Source: Aporhodopirellula sallentina SM41
GTDB taxonomy: Bacteria; Planctomycetota; Planctomycetia; Pirellulales; Pirellulaceae
Length of the DNA: 45,019 nt
NCBI RefSeq assembly: GCF_000346505.1
Contig: NZ_ANOH01000188.1
Location: 1 to 45,019 of the forward strand
Direction of reading: 5' to 3'
Both the position numbers and the translations under genes were made by a program. Shown piece by piece: positions 17,224 through 26,666 of this stretch (position 1 is its first letter; every line of letters starts with the position of its first letter). The notes below the pieces were generated by a model, which saw nothing but the letters and a program-made list of their open reading frames with translations, ran no database searches and was not told the origin of the DNA.

Positions 17224-20200
17224 TCAGTGATGAACCGTTCTGTCCTCCACCGGATGATCCTGATGGATCGCATTTGAGCCGGATGCAACCTCGGTGTCGT
17301 CGATCGGTGGCGGCATTTCCTTTTGCTCGCTACGCGCCCTGGCGAGAAAACCGTTGATTTCTTGAAGCGTATCCAACAACTGTTCGGCATCGGAGTTCGC
17401 CACCGCCAACTCGCCATTGCGGGCCAGTTGCGAGAGTGGATCGAGCCCGACCGAACCGCCTGTTCCTTTGATCCAGTGCAAACTCCGTGAAACCTCGTCG
17501 AGGTCTCCGGCGTCGTTAGCCTGCAGAATCTCGGGAAGTTTTTCGGACACGCGGTCCACGAATTCACACGCAAAGCTACGCAACCAATCGTCCGGCAACA
17601 CTGTTTCGCTGAATCGCCAGTCGCGTTGAGGCGTTTTCTCGATCGATTCGAATTTCGGCGAATGCATCATCGGGGCCATGCTCATCGGCACGTCGCTACC
17701 GTCCGATCCGAACGACGCGACACTCTCACAGTTGTCCACGCCCGCCGATGCGTCGTGAACCAGGTTCAACAAGGCGTTCAGGTCAATCGGTTTGGCGAGG
17801 TATCCCGTGCAGCCTGCTTCACGGCAACGTGCCTCGTCGGCTTGCATAGCGTTTGCGGTGATCGCGATGATGGGTTTGCTAAATCCGATCGCACGCAGTT
17901 GGCTCGTTGCGGTGTAGCCGTCCATGACCGGCATCTGCATATCCATCAAAACCACGTCCACCTCGAGTTGATCTGAGACCAACTGATCGATCGCCTCGTG
18001 CCCGTTGGCTGCGGTAAAGACAACTCCGCCGGAATCTTCCAGCAACAGCGTGATCAGATTACGGTTGGTCTCACTATCGTCGACGACGAGAACTCGTGTG
18101 GCAGGCAACGCAACGCGAGCGAACTCTTTCTTGACTCCCTCTTTGGCCATCACCATCGCTTCGTTAGGCGACAACATTTCGGCTCCTTCGGCAGCCTCGA
18201 GCGGCAACAGCAAACTAAACCGCGTGCCGACATCGAGTTGGCTCCAAACCGTCAATTCCCCGCCGAGCGCGTCAGCGAGTCGTTTGCTGATCGCCAGACC
18301 GAGACCGGTGCCGCCGTACTTGCGAGTCGTCGATGTGTCGGCCTGAGTGAACGGTTCAAAGATCTTCTGCAACTGCGTCGGGGTCATGCCGGTTCCGGTA
18401 TCGTTGACCGACACGACAAGGTGCGTGGGCGATTCCGCCGAGCCTTGGGTATCGAGCACGATCGAAACGCCGCCCTCATCGGTAAACTTGATCGCGTTGC
18501 TGACGAGGTTGCTGATGATTTGTCGGAATCGCGTCGGATCGCTGATCATCTCCGAAGGCAATGGAGCGTCGACTTGGATTTGCAGGTCGATTTCTTTTTG
18601 AATCGCTTTGGATTGCAGCGATGTCACGACTTCACCGACCAAGTTCGACGGGTTGCATGGCACATACTCGGGAACAATCTTGTCGGCTTCGATCTTCGAG
18701 ATATCAAGAATGTCGTTGAGCAGGTTGAGCAGGTGCGTTCCGTTGGAGTGAATCGTTTGCAGATGCGAATTCCGGCTTTCTTCGTCGGTGACGACGCCAC
18801 GCAGCAGCAACTCGGCAAAGCCCAGGATGCCGGTAATTGGTGTTCGAATCTCATGGCTCATTCTTGCCAGGAATTCGCTCTTGGTCGCGTTCGCCTCCTC
18901 GGCCGCTTCCTTGGCGAGTTCGAGTTTGTCTTTCGTCGCCCGCAACTGACTCGCGGTTCGCTCGAGTTCCCTCGAACGCTGCACGACCGTCATTGTCCGT
19001 TCATGGATTCGGGCTTCGAGAGTCTGGTTGAGGTCTTGCAGTTTCTGAAAACTGTCCGCCTTTTCCAACGCAGCACCGGCGGCGGACGTCAGGTAGTCGG
19101 CAATGCGAACTTCGTCGTCGTCGAACAAACCCGAGAAGCGTTGGTTCGTCAGATACAGGTACGCGACGACCTCACCGTTGATGTCGATCGGGCTGCACAG
19201 GAACGTGCCTTCGCGAACCGACGTCACTCCTCGTTCGGAAATGTTCTCGACGTCACGGATCACGGTCGCGTGGGTAGTACGCGATTCGGCGACGAGCTTC
19301 TCGTCATAGAGCTGCCCGGGCGGGCTCGTCAACGGTGCTTCGTGGGGTGCCGTTTCAAAGACAATGAACACGTTCTCACCGCGGAGAATGCGTTTCGCCG
19401 CATTGCAAACCTCGACGTGAATATCATCCGGCACGACGGTGGTTGCAATCCGTCGTCCTGATGCGAGCAGAGAGTCGAATCGGTCGATCAGCGAGAGTGA
19501 TGCCTGTTCGTTAACGAGCTCTTTGGATTGACGCACACCGGCGAGCAAATCCAACGCGGCCTTGTAATCGGCATCGTCGTATGGCAATGACTGCTCGATG
19601 CAGAACTCGCACATTTTGACGACCGACAAAGCGCGTTCGACCGTCGCGTCCTGCCGGCTCGCTTCCTCGACGCTGCGATGATAATAGGCCAACGCCAATT
19701 TTGGTTTTTCCGCAATCGCATAGGCCGCCGCCAACTCACGCAGTGCATGTGGCAGTTCGTTCGTGTAACGATTTCCGATCGCGACCGCCTTCTTCGCGGC
19801 TTTGATGAGCGCAATGATATGTTGCCGTCGCGCTTTTCGCGTTCGACACGGTTTCGTTTCGAACACACGCCGCATCGCTGAACACAACCATGCGTAGCAC
19901 GGACTGATGTACGTGTTCTCGACGGAGGCTTCTTCGGCGGTCAGGATCGCTTTTTCAAACAGCCCCACCGCGTTCGTGTAACGGTCTTGGTAGAATTCCC
20001 GAACGCCTTTTGCAAGCAGCACTTCGCAGCTTCGTTGAGGATCGAACACGTCACGTTCGAGTTCCGTTTGGATGACATCGTAGGGAATGTCGCCCATCGC
20101 CGCGCGAGCCCAGACATCGACGATGTTCCCGGTCGCCTGGAAGTCACCGCGTTTGACGGCGGATTGATAATTGATTTTGGCGAGCCGGACAGCTTCACCG

Positions 20201-23200
20201 AGATTGCCCAACCGGTAGTGCGACGCGGCCAATTGGTAACGCGCGATGTGCACTTCCCAGTAGTCGCCGGTCCGTTCCAAAACATCGACGGCCTGTCGAG
20301 CCTGGTCGACGCACTCCTCGAAACGCGAGAACGAATACAACAGGATGCTGAGGAAGTTACGCGATTGCCCTTGGCCCCAAACGTCATCGAGTTCACGACG
20401 CATTTCGAGTGAGCGTTTGGCATAGCTGACACCGCGGCTCTCCCACCGCAGCAACGTCATCACCGGAGCGTGTTCGGAATACGACTGAGCAACGTAGCGG
20501 TTGACCGGATAGTTCTCCGACCGGTTCATGCCGCGGAGGTGTGCCCACAGCGTGTAGTATTTGTCGCGGGTGTACCAGTACGCGTGAGCGATCTGGCTAT
20601 ACAGCGACAAGGACATCTTTTCCGCTTCGGTCAGCGGCTGGTGATTGCGGCCGCAGCGTTTCGGAAAAACACTGTTACGTGTTTGACGAAGCACCTCCAC
20701 CACGAGGTTCCACCACAACTGCAAACGCGAATCGCAGACAGGTTGACCGAGCTGCGTCAGAGCGGCTTCGAAATACGAGACCGCTTGGTCCTTGTTGCCA
20801 CGTTTGAACGACAGTTCGCCACGTTTCAATGCGACCTTGGCGTTCGCAGTGTCATCGCCGGCGGTACGCGACGCACGATCCAACCAAACGTCAGTATGGT
20901 CATAGCGGCCCTGCAGGATCAAAACGTCGGCCATCATCATTTGGATGTGATGGCGTGTCGTAACGTCCGCAAACGCGATCGCACGTTCTGCGATGCGGAG
21001 CTGCGTTTCGGCGCTCTCGTGTGAGAAACTTTTCCGTGCCGCCTCGGCGGCTTTGAGTGCGTAAGGCAGAGCCTGCTGATGCAACTGTGCCGCATCGAAG
21101 TGATACGCGAGTTCGAAATACTTCGTCGGTGTGTTTGTTTCGAGATAGCGTCCCATTTGTCCGTGCATCGACCGAACCGCTTGGTCGGACAGATTGCTCA
21201 GCACCGCTTCGCGAATCTTATCATGCACGAACGAAACGACGTTGTTGGGACGGCTCCAAACGAGTCGATGGTGACGCACCGGTTTGATCGCAGCCTGTGC
21301 CTCGACCATGGTAACGCCGGCCAAGTCCGCGGCCGCGTCGAGACTGAAATCCTTCCCGATCACCGCGGCGGCAGAGAGTAGTTTTCGTGCCTCGGCGGGC
21401 AACTGCGACAACCGACTGACGAGAATTTCGCTCGCATCGTCGGCCGCTTGGAAGCTAGACAGTTTCTCGTTGTCGATTTCCCACCCATCGCCGTCGACCG
21501 TGAGAATGTTCGACTCAACCATTCCCCGCAAAACAGCCGCCGCCATGAACGGGCTGCCTTCGGCGTACTTTGTCACCACGTTGATTGCGACATCGGGCAA
21601 CTGCCCGCCCATCGATTCGGCGAGTTGACGAACCGCCGCATCAGTCAACGGTTCGAACGTCAACGTCTCTGAAACAAGCAGATCATCGAGTTCGGCAGAG
21701 GTGCTGTTTCCTTCAGGCCGCGCGACGGCGAAAAGGAACAAGTGTTTTGTTTCACTCTCGCAGATACCGGCGAGGATTCGCATCGATTGGTCGTCAATCC
21801 ACTGGCAATCATCGAGCGTCACCATCACGCAGCGATCTTCCGTACCCAGCCCCGTGATCAGGGTGCGGAACGCCATGATGACCCGTTTCTGCCCGAGCTC
21901 TTCGGGGCCAGAAATTTGTACGCTCGACCATCCGAGTGTTTTGGCCAGTTCGGGCATTGCCGTCGCGACTTCTTCGCGATAGCCCTCCATGCGGGCCGCC
22001 GTTTCAGCGCGAAGCTGCTCGTCGGTGGCGATCATTTTGGACAACTGATCGATCATCTGCAGCCACGGTGCGTTGGGCTGCTGCGCGGCGTGTTGCGAAG
22101 ACCGACCGCCGAGCAACAAGAAGCCCTTGCGGGCCGCGATCCGCGAAATCTCATTGAGCAAACGTGTCTTGCCCATCCCCGATTCGCTACGCAGCAGGAT
22201 CTTGCTCGATTGGCCGGCGATCGTTCGATCCAAGCCGTTCTCGAGCACCATCAGTTGATCGTCACGACCGACGAAAGCGGGGTCGGTCAACTCGGTTCGT
22301 TTGTCTGCACTTCCGATCACGAACCCGTGCGAATCGGAGCCGGACTCTAGATAGCCGAGGATCTGCTCGACGTCATGGAGAGCAGCGTGAACGGATTGAT
22401 AACGTTCGCGAGGTTCTTTCCGGATCATCTTTTCGACAAACCGGATGATCACCTCCGGCATGTCCTTCGGATACAAACCGAATTCCGGATCCGCCGTCAT
22501 GTGCTGGTAGAGAATCTCGCTGATCTCGCCGTCGAACGCGGGCTGGCCCGTGATCGCCGCGTGCAAGACATAACCGACCGAGTAGATGTCGGAGGCTTCG
22601 CCGATGTCGTGGTCGATGATCCCAGAGAGTTCCGGCGAGGTGTATGAGGCGCATTCGCGTCCCAACCGTGAATCACTCCCAAAAACATCGGGACACCAAA
22701 GCGGAACGTAGCCGCAGAGAACCGCTCGTCCGTCGGGCCGCATGATGATATTCGATGGACGAATATCCTTTTGGATGCAGCCGAGTTCATGAACGTGCGC
22801 CAGCGCGGTCAACAAATCTTTTGCCAACAGCATCGCTTTTCGCGCATCAAATCCGTTGCGTCGAAATTGCTGGCCGAGAGGTTCACCTTCGACGTATTCG
22901 TAAACGACCCGCAACTTCTCGTCGCGGACCTCGTATTCGATCGGGCTGGAGTAGGTTTCGCACCGGATACTCGCTGTTTGCCGGGCTTCGTTTTCAAAAC
23001 GCGTCAAACCGCCGTGATGAAAAAAGCTTTTTGGAACCTCACGCAGGATCACACGACCGAGCGAGAGCTGATCCACGGCGAGATAGCATGACACTATCGA
23101 CGCATCGGAAAGCTCTCTTAGAACGCGAAAGCGATCATCGCCGTTCGGTTCTTCGACAGGTGTGACAACGGGTTTCAAAAATACGCCCTCTTGAGTAACG

Positions 23201-23274
23201 CCGTGGAAACCTGTCCTAGTTTCAACGGCTTGGTAAGTGACCGCAGCGCTCCGGAGGGGCAAACCGAAACGCAA
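17224..23274 (-). CDS. Giant hybrid histidine kinase with N-terminal pseudokinase, AAA ATPase, TPR, GAF, REC and Hpt
   Basis: This protein of up to 2016 residues combines: a Ser/Thr-kinase-like fold (49-310); a large AAA/STAND-type ATPase (333-700; P-loop SESGMGKT 363-370, Walker B VMVTLDDCQWIDD); a long TPR-like helical region (720-1240); a GAF domain (1280-1405); a coiled coil; a HisKA domain with His1474 in ARMSHEIRTP; an HATPase domain (VSNAIKFTDEGG, NDTGTGM, GGTGLGLAIS); a receiver with Asp1778 in VVLMDMQMP; and an Hpt domain with His1933 in SLHWIKGTGG. The kinase-like part lacks key residues: no glycine loop, Arg78 for the VAIK Lys, QKDIRPSN for HRDxKxxN and CGY for DFG, so it is probably a pseudokinase. 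The phosphorelay residues are intact. No membrane helix is evident. The start is uncertain: TTG at 23274 is the longest, while TTG at 23178 has GAGGG upstream. It is divergent from the methyltransferase gene. Confidence 0.9.
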   Translation of the reverse strand: MRFGLPLRSAAVTYQAVETRTGFHGVTQEGVFLKPVVTPVEEPNGDDRFRVLRELSDASIVSCYLAVDQLSLGRVILREVPKSFFHHGGLTRFENEARQTASIRCETYSSPIEYEVRDEKLRVVYEYVEGEPLGQQFRRNGFDARKAMLLAKDLLTALAHVHELGCIQKDIRPSNIIMRPDGRAVLCGYVPLWCPDVFGSDSRLGRECASYTSPELSGIIDHDIGEASDIYSVGYVLHAAITGQPAFDGEISEILYQHMTADPEFGLYPKDMPEVIIRFVEKMIRKEPRERYQSVHAALHDVEQILGYLESGSDSHGFVIGSADKRTELTDPAFVGRDDQLMVLENGLDRTIAGQSSKILLRSESGMGKTRLLNEISRIAARKGFLLLGGRSSQHAAQQPNAPWLQMIDQLSKMIATDEQLRAETAARMEGYREEVATAMPELAKTLGWSSVQISGPEELGQKRVIMAFRTLITGLGTEDRCVMVTLDDCQWIDDQSMRILAGICESETKHLFLFAVARPEGNSTSAELDDLLVSETLTFEPLTDAAVRQLAESMGGQLPDVAINVVTKYAEGSPFMAAAVLRGMVESNILTVDGDGWEIDNEKLSSFQAADDASEILVSRLSQLPAEARKLLSAAAVIGKDFSLDAAADLAGVTMVEAQAAIKPVRHHRLVWSRPNNVVSFVHDKIREAVLSNLSDQAVRSMHGQMGRYLETNTPTKYFELAYHFDAAQLHQQALPYALKAAEAARKSFSHESAETQLRIAERAIAFADVTTRHHIQMMMADVLILQGRYDHTDVWLDRASRTAGDDTANAKVALKRGELSFKRGNKDQAVSYFEAALTQLGQPVCDSRLQLWWNLVVEVLRQTRNSVFPKRCGRNHQPLTEAEKMSLSLYSQIAHAYWYTRDKYYTLWAHLRGMNRSENYPVNRYVAQSYSEHAPVMTLLRWESRGVSYAKRSLEMRRELDDVWGQGQSRNFLSILLYSFSRFEECVDQARQAVDVLERTGDYWEVHIARYQLAASHYRLGNLGEAVRLAKINYQSAVKRGDFQATGNIVDVWARAAMGDIPYDVIQTELERDVFDPQRSCEVLLAKGVREFYQDRYTNAVGLFEKAILTAEEASVENTYISPCYAWLCSAMRRVFETKPCRTRKARRQHIIALIKAAKKAVAIGNRYTNELPHALRELAAAYAIAEKPKLALAYYHRSVEEASRQDATVERALSVVKMCEFCIEQSLPYDDADYKAALDLLAGVRQSKELVNEQASLSLIDRFDSLLASGRRIATTVVPDDIHVEVCNAAKRILRGENVFIVFETAPHEAPLTSPPGQLYDEKLVAESRTTHATVIRDVENISERGVTSVREGTFLCSPIDINGEVVAYLYLTNQRFSGLFDDDEVRIADYLTSAAGAALEKADSFQKLQDLNQTLEARIHERTMTVVQRSRELERTASQLRATKDKLELAKEAAEEANATKSEFLARMSHEIRTPITGILGFAELLLRGVVTDEESRNSHLQTIHSNGTHLLNLLNDILDISKIEADKIVPEYVPCNPSNLVGEVVTSLQSKAIQKEIDLQIQVDAPLPSEMISDPTRFRQIISNLVSNAIKFTDEGGVSIVLDTQGSAESPTHLVVSVNDTGTGMTPTQLQKIFEPFTQADTSTTRKYGGTGLGLAISKRLADALGGELTVWSQLDVGTRFSLLLPLEAAEGAEMLSPNEAMVMAKEGVKKEFARVALPATRVLVVDDSETNRNLITLLLEDSGGVVFTAANGHEAIDQLVSDQLEVDVVLMDMQMPVMDGYTATSQLRAIGFSKPIIAITANAMQADEARCREAGCTGYLAKPIDLNALLNLVHDASAGVDNCESVASFGSDGSDVPMSMAPMMHSPKFESIEKTPQRDWRFSETVLPDDWLRSFACEFVDRVSEKLPEILQANDAGDLDEVSRSLHWIKGTGGSVGLDPLSQLARNGELAVANSDAEQLLDTLQEINGFLARARSEQKEMPPPIDDTEVASGSNAIHQDHPVEDRTVHH

Positions 23275-23487
23275 GGTGTGTGATGGACATTTTCATCGAG
23301 TAAATGCGACTATGTAGCGTCCGGCAAACACTAGGTTGCTCTATTCTACCTGACCGAAACTTTGCGAACTTTTCTGCCAAGAAATTCATTGACCCAATCA
23401 GAATTTGCTTTGCGACATATCGCACACAGCATAGAAACTCCCGCAGGTTTCAATTTCTTTTCTTGCGTTTACTAGTTGGGGCAAGAC
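23275..23487. promoter_or_regulatory. Divergent promoter region
   Basis: These bases lie between the start of the giant kinase (leftward) and the hotdog-methyltransferase gene (rightward), so promoters for both should be here. The sequence is more AT-rich than its surroundings around 23330-23470. I cannot assign specific hexamers. Confidence 0.35.
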
Positions 23488-24885
23488 ATGGTAGCGTCAC
23501 AATACAAAGATCTTTCTATCAGTTGGGAAGAAGACTACAGCACCCGGGTTAACCCGGAACTCATGACAGGTTTGCTGCATGATGCGATTCCGGTGCTCAA
23601 GTCAGTCGATTGGCGAGTAACGGAAGTCAGCGAGGGAGTCTGCACGTCGGTGCTTCCTCTGTGTTTCGAATCGACAAATCAACACGGCACTCATCAAGCC
23701 GCACTCATTTCGCTTTCTGCCGATTATACCGGTGGTTTGGCGTTGGCCACTTTGCTGCGGGGGATTCCGCTCGCGGGTGTCCACCGATGCAAGGAAGAGA
23801 ACTCAGCTTCGTTGTGGCTCGCCGCGATGGACGTGAAGTATCGCAGTCCGAGCACGGGACACCTCAAAGCAACCTGTGAGGTGCCGGAGAATCTCCGGCA
23901 GACAATTCAGCAGCGTTACTTTGCGGGTAAACGGGTGCTCGTCACGTTGAAGGTGACCTTCACGTCCAATGACGACGTGGTTGCCGAAGCCGAGATGAAG
24001 TACTTCGCTCAACCGTCGAAGCAATTGCTACCGACGAAACAGCAACCGCGAATCTCGCCGTTGTTTGCTCACAAACTGAAAGCCTCTGCCCGGATGATCG
24101 CCGGCCTGCGTGCTTCGTTTGACGATCGTGGCATGCGTGTCGACGTATCGCATGAACGCGAAGCCGCCGGACCGCACGGTGCCCTGCTCGCCAACCGGCT
24201 CAAAGGCGTTTTGCCACAGTTGCAAAACATGGTCAAAGCCAGAACGGCTCACATCGATCAAACGATCGAAAGCGTTCCGGACTTGGCACAGGTGGTGATC
24301 CTCGGCGTCGGGCTCGACATGCGTCCATTCCGCATGTTCGAAACGCTCGGACATCCGACCTTCTTTGAACTCGATCTTCCCGAGATGCTCGAAGAGCGAA
24401 CGCGGGTGATCTCTCAGATGACCGACCGGCCCATGGTCAGTCGGCGGATGATCGCGGCCGACTTCAAGACCGACGATATCTCTCGTTTATTGCTCGAGCA
24501 TCCGGACTTTGATCCGACCGTTCCGACGGTGATCGTTTACGAAGGCTGCTCGATGTATTTCACAGACGCGGAGAACCGTGAAATCTTGACGATGGCGAGA
24601 AGCCTCTGCCAACATCCTGAGAGCCGTTTGTGGTGCGACATCGTCACTCGAAGTGTCGTCGACGGAACGTCCGAACACGAAGAGATTTTGAAGTTCGTCG
24701 AAGGGATGGAGGAGCTCGGTGAGCGATTCATCTTCGGTGACGATGATCCGACCGAATTTATGAAGAGTTGCGGGTTTGATGATTCGCAATCGATCACCGC
24801 CGGCGAGCATCTCAGCCTGTCCGACCGATCGTTCTCGACTTATCAGTTCACGGTCAGCCAAGCTTCGGCACCAGTGCGTCGATGA
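23488..24885 (+). CDS. Hotdog (DUF4442-like) - LCM-type SAM methyltransferase fusion
   Basis: This 465-residue protein has two parts. The first 185 residues or so resemble the hotdog-fold DUF4442/thioesterase-like family (HQAALISLSADYTGGLALATLL; VKYRSPSTGHLKATCEV; VLVTLKVTFTSNDDVVAEAEMKYF). From about 190 a methyltransferase of the leucine carboxyl methyltransferase (LCM/TIGR00027) type follows: VVILGVGLDMRPFRM binds SAM, FFELDLPEMLEER and VIVYEGCSMYFT match the later family motifs. LCM relatives in bacteria methylate carboxylates or polyketide and other secondary metabolites; the substrate here is unknown. The ATG at 23488 has TTGGGG upstream at good spacing; the TTG at 23476 is an alternative. 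A strong intrinsic terminator follows at 24970-25007, so the gene is probably monocistronic. Confidence 0.83.
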   Translation: MVASQYKDLSISWEEDYSTRVNPELMTGLLHDAIPVLKSVDWRVTEVSEGVCTSVLPLCFESTNQHGTHQAALISLSADYTGGLALATLLRGIPLAGVHRCKEENSASLWLAAMDVKYRSPSTGHLKATCEVPENLRQTIQQRYFAGKRVLVTLKVTFTSNDDVVAEAEMKYFAQPSKQLLPTKQQPRISPLFAHKLKASARMIAGLRASFDDRGMRVDVSHEREAAGPHGALLANRLKGVLPQLQNMVKARTAHIDQTIESVPDLAQVVILGVGLDMRPFRMFETLGHPTFFELDLPEMLEERTRVISQMTDRPMVSRRMIAADFKTDDISRLLLEHPDFDPTVPTVIVYEGCSMYFTDAENREILTMARSLCQHPESRLWCDIVTRSVVDGTSEHEEILKFVEGMEELGERFIFGDDDPTEFMKSCGFDDSQSITAGEHLSLSDRSFSTYQFTVSQASAPVRR

Positions 24886-25242
24886 TTAACATCTGACAAG
24901 AACTAACGGCAACAGGTCTGCCATTTGGTATGACATTTTGAACGCGCCAGTCCTTCCGCCGCGTTGCCAACGGTGCGTAAGGGATTCCCTTACCGCACCG
25001 TTTTTTTGTGTATAGGTTTCAGGTAGGTGAAAGCCAAAACGGGAAACCGATATGGCGGTGTCCACCGCATGCAGTACCGCTCTTTTTGATACCTGTGTTG
25101 ATCTGTCACAGCCGGTGAGCCAATGCTGAATCGATTGCCAGGGACTTGCGAAAATAGGTATTGCGCAAAAACAAGATTGCAGTCGTGGTGCGAAGCAAGG
25201 CAGGATCGCGACGGAGTGCTGATCGTGAAAGGAGGGCGTCAA
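24886..25242. other. Spacer with terminator
   Basis: These 357 bases lie between the methyltransferase fusion and the small ORF upstream of the solute-binding protein. They hold the terminator at 24970-25007. The remainder shows no gene; a promoter for the downstream genes is expected between 25010 and 25230 but I see no clear hexamers. Confidence 0.4.
24970..25007 (+). terminator. Rho-independent terminator
   Basis: ACGGTGCG (24970-24977) pairs with CGCACCGT (24994-25001), and TAAGGG (24978-24983) pairs with CCCTTA (24987-24992) around an ATT loop, leaving one bulged C. Seven T (25001-25007) follow directly. It lies 85 bases after the methyltransferase stop and is the clearest intrinsic terminator in the window. 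Confidence 0.9.
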
Positions 25243-25380
25243 ATGAGCAAACAAACGTGCACTGTTTGTGATGCTCAGATTTCCAATGGTCGCGAAAGTG
25301 ACACAGCCCTATTATCCCTGCTCCCACCGAGAGACACCTCCCTCCTCCCTTCTCGCCGGACATTCTCATTCGAATGTTAG
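25243..25380 (+). CDS. Possible 45-residue leader ORF with a strong ribosome site
   Basis: An ATG at 25243 is preceded by AAAGGAGGG, the best Shine-Dalgarno match in the window, at ideal spacing. The frame encodes 45 residues starting MSKQTCTVCDAQIS and ending in SFEC, and its TAG at 25378-25380 overlaps the AGGA that serves the solute-binding protein gene, whose ATG is 8 bases further on. The CTVC motif suggests a metal-binding or redox-active pair, but the rest is low-information sequence. It could be a translationally coupled leader peptide, a genuine small protein, or a decayed gene. Coding content alone would not justify calling it; the ribosome site does. Confidence 0.4.
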   Translation: MSKQTCTVCDAQISNGRESDTALLSLLPPRDTSLLPSRRTFSFEC

Positions 25381-25388
25381 GACGTCCC

Positions 25389-26666
25389 ATGAAACTCAGC
25401 CGTCGCGAATGCCTCCAAGGTGCCGCTGCACTCGGTGCGAGTTTCTGCGCAAAGCCGAACGTCGGACACTCCGCGGGACCGGTGATCCATGTGAAGCGTC
25501 GGACGACGGTCCGCGTGTTGGGGACGCACGTCACACTACAGGAACAGATCCGCGAGCGGGCGCAGAAAGAACTCGGCATTGAACTGGTCTTCTCACCCGG
25601 AGGCAGCGCCGAGGTTCTTCACAAAGCATCCACGCATCCGGAGTCCTTCGATCTCTACGAACAGTGGTCCAACAGTATTCGGGTTCTTTGGCAGGCCAAT
25701 GCGATTCAGTCGATCGACGTCAATCGAATCCGCTACTGGGACGAGATCAATCCGCTGACGAAAAACGGACGCTTGTCGCCCCAAGCCAAACTCGGCGCAG
25801 GCGACGCCCCTAACAAGATTCTTTACGTGCAGTCGGATGGTAAACTGGGCCCTCAGACCACGCCAAACGTGAGCTTCCTTCCCTACGTTCACAACGTCGA
25901 TTCGTTCGGCTACAACCCGAACATCGTTCCGAAAGGGGAACCGTATCAGACGGAGAGCTGGGCATGGTTGCTCGATCCGAAGTGGTCGGGGAAGGTCGCC
26001 ATTGTCAATGAACCGACCATCGGCTTGTTCGATCTCGCGCTCGCACTGCAAGGCAAAGGACTCATGCAGTTTGAAGATATCGGAAGCCTGACACGCACCG
26101 AACTGGACAAGATGTTTTCGATCTTGGGCCAGTACCGCAGGGAAGGACATTTCCGCGGCGTGTGGAGCAGCGTTCCTCGGTCGGTCGAATTGATGCAGCG
26201 CGGCGAAACGGTCATCGAGAGCATGTTCTCTCCGGCCGTTTACGACCTCAACGCGAAAGGCATCCCCTGCATCTACGCGTCACCCAAGGAAGGCTATCGC
26301 GCCTGGCACGGTGTGATGTGTTTGTCGTCGGCAACGACCGGCCCGGTCAAGGACGCAGCATACGAATACATGAATTGGTGGCTATCGGGATGGCCGGGGG
26401 CATTCATCGCTCGCCAAGGATATTACATTTCAAACCCCGAACGTTCGAAATCGGAATTGTCCGAGGCCGAATGGGATTACTGGTACCGTGGGAAGCCCGC
26501 CGCAACGGACTTGAGTGGAACGAGCGGGGCCCGAGTCGTTGCCAAGGGACGCGTCCGGGACGGTGGGTCGTACATGAAACGGTTCAGTAACATCGCGGTA
26601 TGGAACACCGTCATGAACACCTATGAATACAGCCTGCGAAGATGGAACGATTTCCTTTCCGCGTAA
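25389..26666 (+). CDS. Tat-exported extracellular solute-binding protein (PotD-like)
   Basis: This 425-residue protein begins with a twin-arginine signal (MKLSRRECLQGAAALGASF), so it should be exported folded. The mature part has the layout of group 1/8 extracellular solute-binding proteins of the PotD/PotF kind: VRVLGTHVTLQEQIRERAQKE, SFDLYEQWSNSIRVLW, SWAWLLDPKWSGKVAIVNEP, GETVIESMFSPAVYDLNAKG and PVKDAAYEYMNWWLSGWPGAF. Such proteins bind polyamines or other small solutes in the periplasm; the ligand is not readable here. I chose the ATG at 25389, which has AGGA upstream; the in-frame ATG at 25374 lacks a ribosome site. There are no permease or ATPase genes nearby. Instead a membrane histidine kinase and a response regulator follow on the same strand, so the protein may deliver a ligand signal rather than feed a transporter (inference). 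Confidence 0.85.
   Translation: MKLSRRECLQGAAALGASFCAKPNVGHSAGPVIHVKRRTTVRVLGTHVTLQEQIRERAQKELGIELVFSPGGSAEVLHKASTHPESFDLYEQWSNSIRVLWQANAIQSIDVNRIRYWDEINPLTKNGRLSPQAKLGAGDAPNKILYVQSDGKLGPQTTPNVSFLPYVHNVDSFGYNPNIVPKGEPYQTESWAWLLDPKWSGKVAIVNEPTIGLFDLALALQGKGLMQFEDIGSLTRTELDKMFSILGQYRREGHFRGVWSSVPRSVELMQRGETVIESMFSPAVYDLNAKGIPCIYASPKEGYRAWHGVMCLSSATTGPVKDAAYEYMNWWLSGWPGAFIARQGYYISNPERSKSELSEAEWDYWYRGKPAATDLSGTSGARVVAKGRVRDGGSYMKRFSNIAVWNTVMNTYEYSLRRWNDFLSA

Noticed and set aside
17998-19461. 487-residue open frame on the plus strand
   Set aside because: It lies wholly antisense to the kinase/receiver part of the giant hybrid kinase, whose domains are unmistakable; the frame is a by-product of codon bias.
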